Source: Desulfomicrobium orale DSM 12838
Lineage (GTDB): Bacteria > Desulfobacterota > Desulfovibrionia > Desulfovibrionales > Desulfomicrobiaceae
DNA: 64,000 nucleotides
Assembly: GCF_001553625.1 (NCBI RefSeq)
Contig: NZ_CP014230.1
Span: 1,426,001 to 1,490,000 of the forward strand
Reading direction: 5' to 3'
Part shown: positions 33,865 through 41,685 of the stretch, piece after piece
Numbering within the stretch: position 1 is the first letter of the stretch
How the letters are laid out: every line of letters starts with the position of its first letter
Notes under the pieces: model-generated
Told to the model about the DNA's origin: nothing
Databases searched by the model: none
What the model saw: only the letters and a program-made list of their open reading frames with translations
Translations under genes and position numbers: made by a program

Positions 33865-35111
33865 GACCGGCCGTGGCGGATAGCCGTATTCTCCCGGTTT
33901 CGCGGGTGGCGACGAAGCCTTGCCCGCTGCCGGGTTTGTCCGGGCGGCGGGCCATTAGCCGGGTTGCACTATTACTGTGGATGGTCATGCTGTCCGCCGT
34001 GTGCGCCTGCGCGCCCACTGTCCACCGGGGCGGAGACCTGACCGCACCGCCCGCGCTGGTGGAAACGCGCCCGGACGCCGGGCTGGCCGAAAGACTGGCC
34101 GTGCGCGCCGTGCGGGATGAAGAGGCCGTGGGCCGGGCCATTGATCTCAGTCTGGAGTATGTGCGCACCCGCGAGCCTGAAGAGCGGCCTTTCGGAGCCG
34201 GCGGTCCGGATGTGACCTGGGAGCGGGTGCGGGAATCTCTGGAGTATCTGCGCGCCGTGCTGCCGGGGCTGAAGACCGATCCGGACGTGCTGCTGCGGGA
34301 TTTCGTCTGGTACGAGGTGATCCCCGGGCCGCTCATGACCGGATACTACGAGCCGGAGATGGACGGGAGCCTTGCGCCGCACCCCGGTTTTCCCGCGCCC
34401 ATCTACGGCCTGCCGCGGTCCCTTGAAAGCGTGGACCTTGGAGCGTTCCATCCGCGCTGGAAAGGGCAGACTCTGGTGTATCGCGTGGAGCAGGGACAAA
34501 TCCGGCCCTTTTTCACCCGCCGCGAAATCGACACCGAAAAGCGCCTTGCGGATGCGCCCATCGCCTGGACCCGCAGCCCCGTGGATGTCTACTTTCTTCA
34601 GGTGCAGGGTTCCGGGCGGCTCCGGCTGCCGGACGGCCGGGTCCGCCATGTGCTGTACGCCGGGAAAAACGGCCGCGAGTATGTTTCTCTGGGAGAAGTG
34701 CTGATCGGGCGGGGGCTGGTGCCCGGAGAGGAAATGTCCATGCAGCGCATCCGCCGCTATCTGGCCGGGCATCCGGAGCAGGTGGAAGAACTGTTGAACG
34801 CCAATCCCAGCTACGTTTTTTTCCGTCTGACCGAAGACGGACCGTTCGGAGCCATGGGCCGGGCTCTGACGCCCATGGTCAGTATGGCCACGGATCCCGC
34901 CTTCCTGCCTCTGGGCTCCATTCTGGCCGTGGATGCGGTTTTGCCGGGCCGGGAGAACGGGTCTGCGGCCTTTCTGGGTCTGGCGCAGGACCGGGGCGGA
35001 GCCATCAAGGGAAGCCGCCTGGATCTTTTCTGCGGAGCCGGACAGGACGCCGAGTTTCTGGCCGGGCATCTGCAGGCCCGCTCCCGGGTTTTTTTGCTGC
35101 TCAAAAAGTAA
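33861..35111 (+). CDS. mltA: membrane-bound lytic murein transglycosylase MltA
   Basis: A protein of about 416 residues that cleaves peptidoglycan glycan strands. It has a lipoprotein signal (VALLLWMVMLSAVCAC), the MltA core VWYEVIPGPLMTGYYEPEM and YFLQVQGSGRLRL. The C-terminal 3D domain carries the catalytic aspartate in GGAIKGSRLDLFCGAG. GTG 33861 overlaps the previous stop (GTGA). It gives an unusually long n-region, so a later start closer to the hydrophobic core (near 33906-33940) is possible. Confidence 0.93.
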   Translation: MRPAVADSRILPVSRVATKPCPLPGLSGRRAISRVALLLWMVMLSAVCACAPTVHRGGDLTAPPALVETRPDAGLAERLAVRAVRDEEAVGRAIDLSLEYVRTREPEERPFGAGGPDVTWERVRESLEYLRAVLPGLKTDPDVLLRDFVWYEVIPGPLMTGYYEPEMDGSLAPHPGFPAPIYGLPRSLESVDLGAFHPRWKGQTLVYRVEQGQIRPFFTRREIDTEKRLADAPIAWTRSPVDVYFLQVQGSGRLRLPDGRVRHVLYAGKNGREYVSLGEVLIGRGLVPGEEMSMQRIRRYLAGHPEQVEELLNANPSYVFFRLTEDGPFGAMGRALTPMVSMATDPAFLPLGSILAVDAVLPGRENGSAAFLGLAQDRGGAIKGSRLDLFCGAGQDAEFLAGHLQARSRVFLLLKK

Positions 35112-35135
35112 CCGCCGTTTTCCGGAGACAATCAC

Positions 35136-35777
35136 ATGACCGATATCGCCCCCCAGCTTCTGAAAACGCTCCTGTGCGACGTCTGGACCGCGCAGATGGA
35201 GCAGGTCACCCTCTGGCACCAATCCGGTCCTCCCGAGGATATCCCCGAGCGGCCCGGAGACGGTCTGGTGGAACTGGCCATACGGCAGCACCTGAAGAAT
35301 TTTCAGCTCTGGCACGTGGAAGACCGGGCCCGGCGGGAGGATGTGGATGATGCCGTCATTACCGCCTGCAAGCGGGAGATCGACAGGCTGAACCAGCAGC
35401 GGAACGATCTCATGGAGCGGGTGGACGAGTGGCTGGTGCGCTTCATTTCAGATTTTGCGGCGCAGAAGGAAGGCGCTTCCGGACGGTACAACACCGAAAC
35501 CCTGGGTGCGGCTCTGGACCGGCTGTCCATTCTGAGCCTCAAGATTTTCCATATGCGCGAGCAGGCCGAACGCACGGACGCGGACCCGGAGCACAAAAGC
35601 CGGTGCCGGGAGAAGCTGGATACGCTGCTGGCCCAGCACCAGGATTTGACTGCGGCAGTGCTGGATCTGGTGGATGACTACGCGCAGGGCCGCAAAAGCC
35701 CGAAAGTCTATTTTCAGTGTAAAATGTACAACGACCCGTCCCTGAACCCGGAACTGTATGCGGCGCGGCAGGAATGA
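35136..35777 (+). CDS. DUF4254 family protein
   Basis: A 213-residue helical protein. Its pattern [46 protein letters not shown] is the signature of DUF4254. The C-terminal half includes [13 protein letters not shown] and ends [18 protein letters not shown]. In other bacteria it occurs near lipopolysaccharide or glycosyltransferase genes, but the function is unknown. Here it follows mltA by 24 bases and ends before a gene-free structured region. Confidence 0.82.
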   Translation: MTDIAPQLLKTLLCDVWTAQMEQVTLWHQSGPPEDIPERPGDGLVELAIRQHLKNFQLWHVEDRARREDVDDAVITACKREIDRLNQQRNDLMERVDEWLVRFISDFAAQKEGASGRYNTETLGAALDRLSILSLKIFHMREQAERTDADPEHKSRCREKLDTLLAQHQDLTAAVLDLVDDYAQGRKSPKVYFQCKMYNDPSLNPELYAARQE

Positions 35778-35789
35778 CAACGCCCTGAT

Positions 35790-35932
35790 TTTGCGGCGGC
35801 TGGAAAAGATGGGAGCTTTTCGTCGGGGAAGAATGTGTCTTGGCCGGTTCCGGCCTGATCCGCCAGAGCGGAGCCGTCAGAACGGAGACAGCCGTCTGAA
35901 CCGCACCCTGATCAGGCCGAAGCCGCCGCAAA
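35790..35932 (+). ncRNA. candidate structured RNA or deaD leader with nested inverted repeats
   Basis: Within the 344-base gap between the DUF4254 gene and deaD, TTTGCGGCGGCT (35790-35801) pairs perfectly with AGCCGCCGCAAA (35921-35932). Inside this, CGGCCTGATC (35851-35860) pairs with GATCAGGCCG (35910-35919), GAAAAG (35803-35808) pairs with CTTTTC (35816-35821), and TCAG-A-ACGG pairs with CCGTCTGA near 35877-35898. This gives a closed multi-branch shape of about 143 nt. No T-run follows, so it is not a simple terminator. Strand is inferred from both neighbours; the structure could work on either strand. Confidence 0.4.
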
Positions 35933-36121
35933 CAATACTGTCGCCCGGATTTTTCATTGCCAGTCAGCCCCCTTTGGCATACGTGGCCTCTCCGGATTTT
36001 ATCCGTTGTCTTTTCGCTTCCCGCCTTTCAGACTTCCCGCGGGCCTTCAGGAACATATGCGCAATCCCGCCGTGATCGCTTTCATGCACGGCGCGCGGAG
36101 CAAATCCGCGAAGGAATATTC

Positions 36122-37711
36122 ATGACCACTTTCGCCGAACTGGGCCTTTCCACCCTGACCATTGAAGCTCTGGCCCGCAAGGGTTTCGAGGAGCCCACGC
36201 CCATTCAGATCCAGGCCATCCCCGCCGTGCTGTCGGGAGAGGCTGACATCGTGGCCCAGGCCCAGACGGGCACGGGCAAAACGGCGGCCTTCGGGCTGCC
36301 TCTGCTGGAACTGCTGGACCAGACCTCCCACTCGGTGCAGGCGCTGGTGCTGACTCCCACCCGGGAGCTGGCCATTCAGGTGGCCGAGGAAATCAACTCC
36401 CTGCGCGGCGGCCGCACCATCAGCGTGACGCCCATCTACGGCGGACAATCCATGGAGATCCAGCTGCGCAACCTCAGGAAAGGCGTATCCGTGGTGGTCG
36501 GCACTCCGGGCCGGGTGCTGGACCATCTGCGCCGGGGAAGTCTCGATGTCTCGGGCATCGACTTTCTGGTTCTGGATGAAGCCGACGAGATGCTGAACAT
36601 GGGCTTTCTGGAGGATGTGCGCGAAATCATGGACCAGACGGCCCCGGACAAGCGCACCATGCTTTTTTCCGCGACCATGCCCGCCGAAATTCTGCGGATC
36701 GCCAAAAAATACATGGGCGACTATCAGGTCATCCAGGCTGTTTCCGGCCAGCTCACGACAGCCCAGACGGATCAGATCTATTTCGAGGTTTCGGCCGGGG
36801 ACAAGTTCGAGGCCCTGTGCCGGATCATCGACATGGACGAGGATTTCTACGGTCTGGTCTTCGCCCGGACCAAGGTCGACGCGGACATGGTTTCACAGCG
36901 CCTGCAGGAGCGCGGCTACGACGCCGACACCCTGCACGGCGACATTTCCCAGAGTCTGCGCGAAAAGATCCTGGGTAAATTCAAAAAACGGCTGATCACC
37001 ATCCTGGTGGCCACGGACGTGGCCGCACGCGGCATCGACGTGCGCGACCTGACCCATGTCATCAATTACGATCTGCCCCACGATCCGGAATCCTACGTGC
37101 ACCGCGTGGGCCGCACAGGCCGGGCGGGCAAGCAGGGCATCGCCATCACCTTCATCACGCCCTCGGAATACCGCCGCCTGCAATTCATCAGCAAACAGGC
37201 CAAAACCGACATCCGCAAGGCCCGGCTGCCCAAGGTCAGCGAGCTGATCAGCATGAAGAAGGAACGCATCCGCGCCGAGTTGCAGGCCATTGTGGCCACG
37301 GAGCCGGAGCTGGAGTTTCTGGGCATGGCCCAGGAACTGCTGGAGCAGAGCAAACCCCGCGAAACTCTGGCCGCGCTGCTGCAATACATGTTTCAGGAAG
37401 AGCTGGACGCCTCCAACTACAAGGAAATCAACGACGCCTCGGTCATGGACAGAAAGGGCAAAACCCGCCTGTTCGTGGCCCAGGGGCGCAAGGACGGCCT
37501 GACTCCGAAGCGGCTGCTCTCCTTTCTGGACGCGAACTGTCACATTCCGTCCCGCAAGGTCTGGGACATTCAGATCATGGACACCTTTTCCTTTGTCTCC
37601 CTGCCCTTCCAGGAGGCGGAAAAGGTTCTCTCCATGTTCAACCGCCAGGGTAAGGAAGGAACCCTGGTGTTTACCAAAGCCAAAGGACGGCCGGCTCCAT
37701 CCAGAAAATGA
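36122..37711 (+). CDS. deaD: DEAD-box ATP-dependent RNA helicase (DeaD/CsdA type)
   Basis: A 529-residue helicase involved in ribosome assembly and RNA turnover in the cold. It has the Q motif FEEPTPIQIQAIP, Walker A AQTGTGKTAAFGLP, PTRELAIQ, DEAD, SAT (FSATMPAEI) and HRVGRTGRAGKQG. The C-terminal part (about 440-529) has a DbpA/CsdA-like RNA-binding domain (TRLFVAQGRKDGLTPKRLLSFL). ATG 36122 with AAGGA upstream is the start; an upstream frame is not supported. It is convergent with an RRM-protein gene. Confidence 0.95.
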   Translation: MTTFAELGLSTLTIEALARKGFEEPTPIQIQAIPAVLSGEADIVAQAQTGTGKTAAFGLPLLELLDQTSHSVQALVLTPTRELAIQVAEEINSLRGGRTISVTPIYGGQSMEIQLRNLRKGVSVVVGTPGRVLDHLRRGSLDVSGIDFLVLDEADEMLNMGFLEDVREIMDQTAPDKRTMLFSATMPAEILRIAKKYMGDYQVIQAVSGQLTTAQTDQIYFEVSAGDKFEALCRIIDMDEDFYGLVFARTKVDADMVSQRLQERGYDADTLHGDISQSLREKILGKFKKRLITILVATDVAARGIDVRDLTHVINYDLPHDPESYVHRVGRTGRAGKQGIAITFITPSEYRRLQFISKQAKTDIRKARLPKVSELISMKKERIRAELQAIVATEPELEFLGMAQELLEQSKPRETLAALLQYMFQEELDASNYKEINDASVMDRKGKTRLFVAQGRKDGLTPKRLLSFLDANCHIPSRKVWDIQIMDTFSFVSLPFQEAEKVLSMFNRQGKEGTLVFTKAKGRPAPSRK

Positions 37712-37835
37712 CCGGCGCCGGGCCGGTTGTGTTTTCCGGCCAAAAGAAGAGTCGTCCGGCCGGTGCGGAGTTCACTGCGTATCGGCTTTTTGCGTTCCGG
37801 GATCGGAAGACGGGAAGAGCGCGCCGGGGATCATG

Positions 37836-37870
37836 AAAAAGACCCCCGTCCGGCAAGGACGAGGGTCTTT
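37836..37870 (-). terminator. intrinsic terminator of the RRM-protein gene
   Basis: On the minus strand, AAAGACCCTCGTCC pairs with GGACGGGGGTCTTT (one G-T pair, loop of five), and the right arm runs into TTTTTC. It lies 27 bases after the RRM gene stop and may also stop deaD transcription from the other side. Confidence 0.85.
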
Positions 37871-37896
37871 CGAATCTCCGCTTCGAGAAGTAAAAA

Positions 37897-38160
37897 TCAG
37901 TAGCGCGGACGGCTTTCGCGGGGCTGGGACTCGTTGACCTTCAGGGTGCGGCCCTGGAAATCGGTACCGTTGATGGCGGCAATGGCCTTGCGTGCGCCTT
38001 CCTCGTCCATCTCGACAAAGCCGAAGCCACGGGAGCGGCCGGTGGCGCGGTCTTCGATGACGTGGGCCGAAGCCACCTCGCCATACTGGGCAAAGAGGGA
38101 ACGGAGGTCCGCATCGGTGGTGGACCAGGACAGATTTCCAACATAGATGTTCGTAGCCAA
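37897..38160 (-). CDS. RRM-type RNA-binding protein
   Basis: An 87-residue single-RRM protein of the kind found in cyanobacteria and deltaproteobacteria. RNP2 is IYVGNL and RNP1 is RGFGFVEM; the C-terminus is short and basic (QPRESRPRY). The best start is TTG 38160 (giving M-ATNIYVGNLSW), with GGAG eight bases upstream; no ATG is available before the domain. The long leader contains a terminator-like element. Such proteins are often cold-induced, which fits its placement tail-to-tail with deaD. Confidence 0.9.
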   Translation of the reverse strand: MATNIYVGNLSWSTTDADLRSLFAQYGEVASAHVIEDRATGRSRGFGFVEMDEEGARKAIAAINGTDFQGRTLKVNESQPRESRPRY

Positions 38161-38185
38161 AACAATAACTCCGGAAAAAAAGGGT

Positions 38186-38210
38186 AAAAAAATCGCGGGC
38201 TGCCGCCCGC
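38186..38210 (-). promoter_or_regulatory. attenuator-like terminator in the RRM-protein leader
   Basis: On the minus strand, GCGGGC-GGCA-GCCCGC (38195-38210) is followed by GA and seven T (38186-38192), then a second T-run. It lies about 26 bases before the TTG start, so transcripts from upstream could end before the gene. A TTGACA box lies near 38290. Confidence 0.6.
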
Positions 38211-38550
38211 TCTGGACATCGGAGCCGCCTCCCATGAAGGGCCCCGGTCGTCCGCAGGACGGAGCCGCCTAAAATGAAAATGGCGGCGATGTCAAGAAAT
38301 CATGAAACAACAGTCCGGGCCATGCGTAGGGAGTCTGCACCCATGGTGCTTCCGTCACGCAAATAAAATGCGGAAAACGGGCGGCCATCAGGGCTGGCTT
38401 CAGAGCGCATGTTGAGGAACAAAGTTGCGATTTTTGCGAGATGCGGCTACCAGAGCACCTTCCGGTACGTGGCTGCGCCGGAGAAATTCATTCCGCTTCG
38501 CGCCCGTGCGAGGCCCCATTTCACCAAACACTTTCACGAGGATGGAGAAC
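38211..38550. other. divergent intergenic region between the RRM-protein leader and the amino acid ABC operon
   Basis: About 340 bases with no supported gene. It holds the upstream part of the RRM-protein leader, including two copies of CGGAGCCGCCT (about 38220 and 38263), a TTGACA-like box read on the minus strand near 38290, and presumably the promoter of the binding-protein gene on the plus strand. I saw no clear operator. Confidence 0.4.
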
Positions 38551-39294
38551 ATGCTGAAACGAGCCGCTTTGCTGATCGTCTGCCTTGTGTGCATGGCCGC
38601 CGGAAACGGCCTGGCTCAGGAGAAAGTCCTGATCAACGGCATCGACGCCAACTATCCGCCTTTCGCCTATGTGGACCAGAGCGGCAAGCCCAGCGGGTTC
38701 GACGTGGACGCCGTGGACTGGATCGCCGCGAAGATGGGCTTCACGGTCAAGCATGTTCCCGTGGACTGGGACGGTATCATCCCCAATCTGCTGGCCAAGA
38801 AGATCGATTTCATCTGCTCCGGCATGAGCATCACCCCCGAGCGGGCGGCCAAGGTGAACTTCACGCGTCCCTACTGGGAAGTGAAGAACGTGTTCGTGAC
38901 CAAAAAGGGTTCCGAACTGAAGGCCGACGACATCTACGGCCGGGATGTGGTCGTGGGCATGCAGGCCGGTACGTCCGAGGCCAAATGGATGGAGGACGAG
39001 AAGAAGAAACGCGGCTGGAAGTTTGAAATCCGCTATTACGACTCCGCGCCCATGGCCGTGGAAGATGTGGTCAACGGCCGCATCGATGCCGCCGCCATGA
39101 ACTATCCGCCCGCCCGTGACGCCGAACGCAAAAAGGATGTCCAGATCATCGGCGCGTTTGGCGAGGTGGAAGAATTCGGTGCCGCGGTGCGCAAGGAAGA
39201 CCAGGAAATGCTGGATACGCTGAACAAGGGCTTTGAGATGCTGAAGGCCGATCCGTACTGGGAAGAGCTGATCTCCAAGCATCTCAACAAATAA
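38551..39294 (+). CDS. polar amino acid ABC transporter substrate-binding protein
   Basis: A 247-residue periplasmic type II binding protein (family 3). Its signal peptide is MLKRAALLIVCLVCMAAGNGLAQ. The fold begins VLINGIDANYPPFAYVDQSGKPSGFDVDAVDWIA, followed by IDFICSGMSITPERAAKVNFTRPYW and the hinge GMQAGTSEAKWM. ATG 38551 was chosen; ATG 38542 is an alternative. It heads a four-gene transporter operon. The ligand is probably a polar or cationic amino acid. Confidence 0.94.
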   Translation: MLKRAALLIVCLVCMAAGNGLAQEKVLINGIDANYPPFAYVDQSGKPSGFDVDAVDWIAAKMGFTVKHVPVDWDGIIPNLLAKKIDFICSGMSITPERAAKVNFTRPYWEVKNVFVTKKGSELKADDIYGRDVVVGMQAGTSEAKWMEDEKKKRGWKFEIRYYDSAPMAVEDVVNGRIDAAAMNYPPARDAERKKDVQIIGAFGEVEEFGAAVRKEDQEMLDTLNKGFEMLKADPYWEELISKHLNK

Positions 39295-39409
39295 TCTTCC
39301 GCCCGTGCTGGATTTTCCGGGGAGGCCCTTGGCCTTCCCGTTTTTTTGCAATTCGTTCCTTAAGCCCGCCGATTCCGGCCGCCTCTCACCGGCTTTTCAG
39401 GATGGACAC

Positions 39410-40081
39410 ATGAATGAAACCCTCGCCGTCCTCGCCGATGCCCTGCCCTATGTGCTGCAAGGCGCGGCCATTACCGTCGCCGCCGTGGTCGGGGCCATGT
39501 TTCTGGGGCTTCTGATCGGCGTGCCTCTGGCCGTGGGGCAGGTGTATGGGCGCGCTCCGGCCCGGATGCTGTGCGGGCTTTATGTCTGGTTCTTTCGCGG
39601 CGTGCCCATTCTGGTGCTTCTGTTTCTTTTCTATTTCGGCCTGTTCAGTTTTCTGGGCTGGAACGTGAGCGCCCTGGCCGCGGCCACGATCGTGCTGGGC
39701 ATGACCAGCGGCGCGTATCAGTCCCAGATTTTCCGGGGCTCCATTCTCGGGCTGTCCCAGGGGCAGTTCAAGGCCGCTCTGGCCCTGGGCATGTCCCGGA
39801 GCCAGGCCATCCGGTCGGTCATTCTGCCCCAGGCCCTGCGGCTGTCCATTCCCGGCTGGTCCAACGAGTATTCCATCATACTGAAGGATTCCGCTCTGGC
39901 CTTTGTCCTTGGGGCCAGCGAAATCATGGCCCGTACCCATTTCGTGGCCTCGCGGACCTACAAGCATCTGCCGCTGTATCTGAGCGCGGCGGTGCTCTAT
40001 TTCGTATTGACCTGGATCGGCGTGGCCCTGCTGCGGGCCCTGGAAAAACGTCTCAGAATAAAGGGCTACGTGCACTCATGA
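39410..40081 (+). CDS. polar amino acid ABC transporter permease (HisM/GlnP type)
   Basis: A 223-residue permease with about five transmembrane segments. It has the family EAA loop EAxxALGMSRSQAIRSVILPQALR-like segment (KAALALGMSRSQAIRSVILP) and the N-terminal VLQGAAITVAAVVGAM. ATG 39410 gives MNETLAVLADALPYVL; the longer upstream frame lacks support. Its stop overlaps the ATPase gene start (ATGA). Confidence 0.93.
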   Translation: MNETLAVLADALPYVLQGAAITVAAVVGAMFLGLLIGVPLAVGQVYGRAPARMLCGLYVWFFRGVPILVLLFLFYFGLFSFLGWNVSALAAATIVLGMTSGAYQSQIFRGSILGLSQGQFKAALALGMSRSQAIRSVILPQALRLSIPGWSNEYSIILKDSALAFVLGASEIMARTHFVASRTYKHLPLYLSAAVLYFVLTWIGVALLRALEKRLRIKGYVHS

Positions 40082-40842
40082 CCACGACCACGCGGACACC
40101 GCTGATGCGGGTGCGGGAGATTTCCAAAAGCCTGGGCGGGCGGGAGATTCTGAAATCCGTCAGCCTGGATCTGTATGAAGGCGAAATGAAGGTGCTCATC
40201 GGGCCGTCCGGCGGCGGCAAAAGCACTTTGCTGCAATGCATGAACCATCTGATCACGCCCGACCGGGGCGATATCGAGCTGGACGGACGAAGGGTGGATC
40301 CGCGCAAATCCCGTGAACTGTGCCGCTTCCGTCAGCAGGTGGGCATGATTTTCCAGGATTTCAATCTGTTCGATCATCTGACCGCTCTCGAGAACGTCAG
40401 CATCGCCCTGCGCAAGGTACGCGGCATGGGGCGCCGTGAAGCCGCCGAACGGGCCCGGGCCGAGCTGGATCGGGTCGGCTTGGCCGACAAGGAGCGGCTC
40501 TACCCGGCGGAGCTTTCGGGTGGACAGAAGCAGCGCGTATCCATCGCCCGCGCCCTGGCCATGGATCCCAAGGTCATGCTGCTGGACGAGCCTACTTCAG
40601 CCTTGGATCCGGAGCTGGTCAGCGAGGTGCTGACCGTCATCCGGGGGCTGGCCCAGAACGGCATGACCATGGTCATGGCCACGCACCAGATGGGCTTTAC
40701 CCGCGCCCTGGCCGATGAAGTGCTGTTCATGCAGGACGGCCGGATCATCGAGCAGGGCAGCCCGCGGGAACTGCTGGCCGAAGGATCGGGCACGCGGACG
40801 CTGGATTTCTGTTCGCGGATTCTGGAAATGGAAGGGCTATGA
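40078..40842 (+). CDS. polar amino acid ABC transporter ATP-binding protein (GlnQ type)
   Basis: A 254-residue ATPase. It has Walker A GPSGGGKSTLLQCMN, the Q-loop MIFQDFNLFDHLTALEN, signature LSGGQKQRVSIARAL, Walker B VMLLDEPTSALDPEL and the H-loop MVMATHQMGF. Both ends overlap its permease neighbours by ATGA, so the operon is tightly coupled. Confidence 0.95.
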   Translation: MTTTTRTPLMRVREISKSLGGREILKSVSLDLYEGEMKVLIGPSGGGKSTLLQCMNHLITPDRGDIELDGRRVDPRKSRELCRFRQQVGMIFQDFNLFDHLTALENVSIALRKVRGMGRREAAERARAELDRVGLADKERLYPAELSGGQKQRVSIARALAMDPKVMLLDEPTSALDPELVSEVLTVIRGLAQNGMTMVMATHQMGFTRALADEVLFMQDGRIIEQGSPRELLAEGSGTRTLDFCSRILEMEGL

Positions 40843-41510
40843 ACGGGGAACTGGCATTTCTGCTGGAGCGCCTGCTGCCGGTCCTGAACGAGGGTGTGCT
40901 CATGAGCCTGAAGCTCATCATTCCATCTTCCGTTCTGGGACTGGCCTTCGGCGTGGTGGTGGGCGCATGCCGGGCCTTCGGCGGCGGTCCCGTCAAAGCG
41001 CTGGCCAACGGCTATGCGGCCTTGTTCCGGGGTACGCCCCTGGTCATCCAGCTTTTCATTCTCTATTTCGGGCTGCCCAATATCGGCATCTATTTCAAGC
41101 CGTACACGGCGGCGGTGCTGGGATTCACCCTGTGCAGCGCGGCCTATCATTCCGAATACGTGCGCGGCGGCCTTCTCTCCATCAAGCGCGGCCAGATTCT
41201 GGCGGCCCAGGCCCTGGGCTTCTCCACTCTGAGCACGCTGGTCACCATCATCGTGCCGCAGGCGTTCCGCCGGGCCCTGCCCGGATGCGGCAATGAAATC
41301 GTCTATCTGATCAAGTATTCGTCCCTGGCCTATGTGGTCACCTGCTTCGAGCTGACCGGCAAGGCCAAGATCGTGGCCAGCGAGACCTTCCGCTTCACCG
41401 AGGTGTTCATGGTGGTGGGCGTATACTACCTGATCATGGTCAGTCTGGCTTCCTGGGGCCTGCACCGGCTGGAAAAACGGCTGGAAATTCCTGGATTCGG
41501 GCACAGGTGA
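40839..41510 (+). CDS. polar amino acid ABC transporter permease (second subunit)
   Basis: A 223-residue permease, partner of the one at 39.4 kb. It has the N-terminal NEGVLMSLKLIIPSSVLGLA, the typical ALFRGTPLVIQLFILYFGLP, and the EAA loop AAQALGFSTLSTLVTIIVPQAFRRALPG. Two different permeases indicate a heterodimeric channel. It starts in an ATGA overlap and ends the operon. Confidence 0.93.
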   Translation: MNGELAFLLERLLPVLNEGVLMSLKLIIPSSVLGLAFGVVVGACRAFGGGPVKALANGYAALFRGTPLVIQLFILYFGLPNIGIYFKPYTAAVLGFTLCSAAYHSEYVRGGLLSIKRGQILAAQALGFSTLSTLVTIIVPQAFRRALPGCGNEIVYLIKYSSLAYVVTCFELTGKAKIVASETFRFTEVFMVVGVYYLIMVSLASWGLHRLEKRLEIPGFGHR

Positions 41511-41685
41511 TTCTGACCGGTCCGGCACCGGGTATGGCTGGTCTCTGCGATGGGGCTGGCCGCACTTCAGACTGATTCGAACACCTGGCGGCGGGGATGA
41601 GCCTTTTCATCTCAAAATCGTGTGACAGAATGGTGGCGTTCGCCGGTCATGCCTGTATACCGCCGCACCGCTGCCTGTATTCCGC

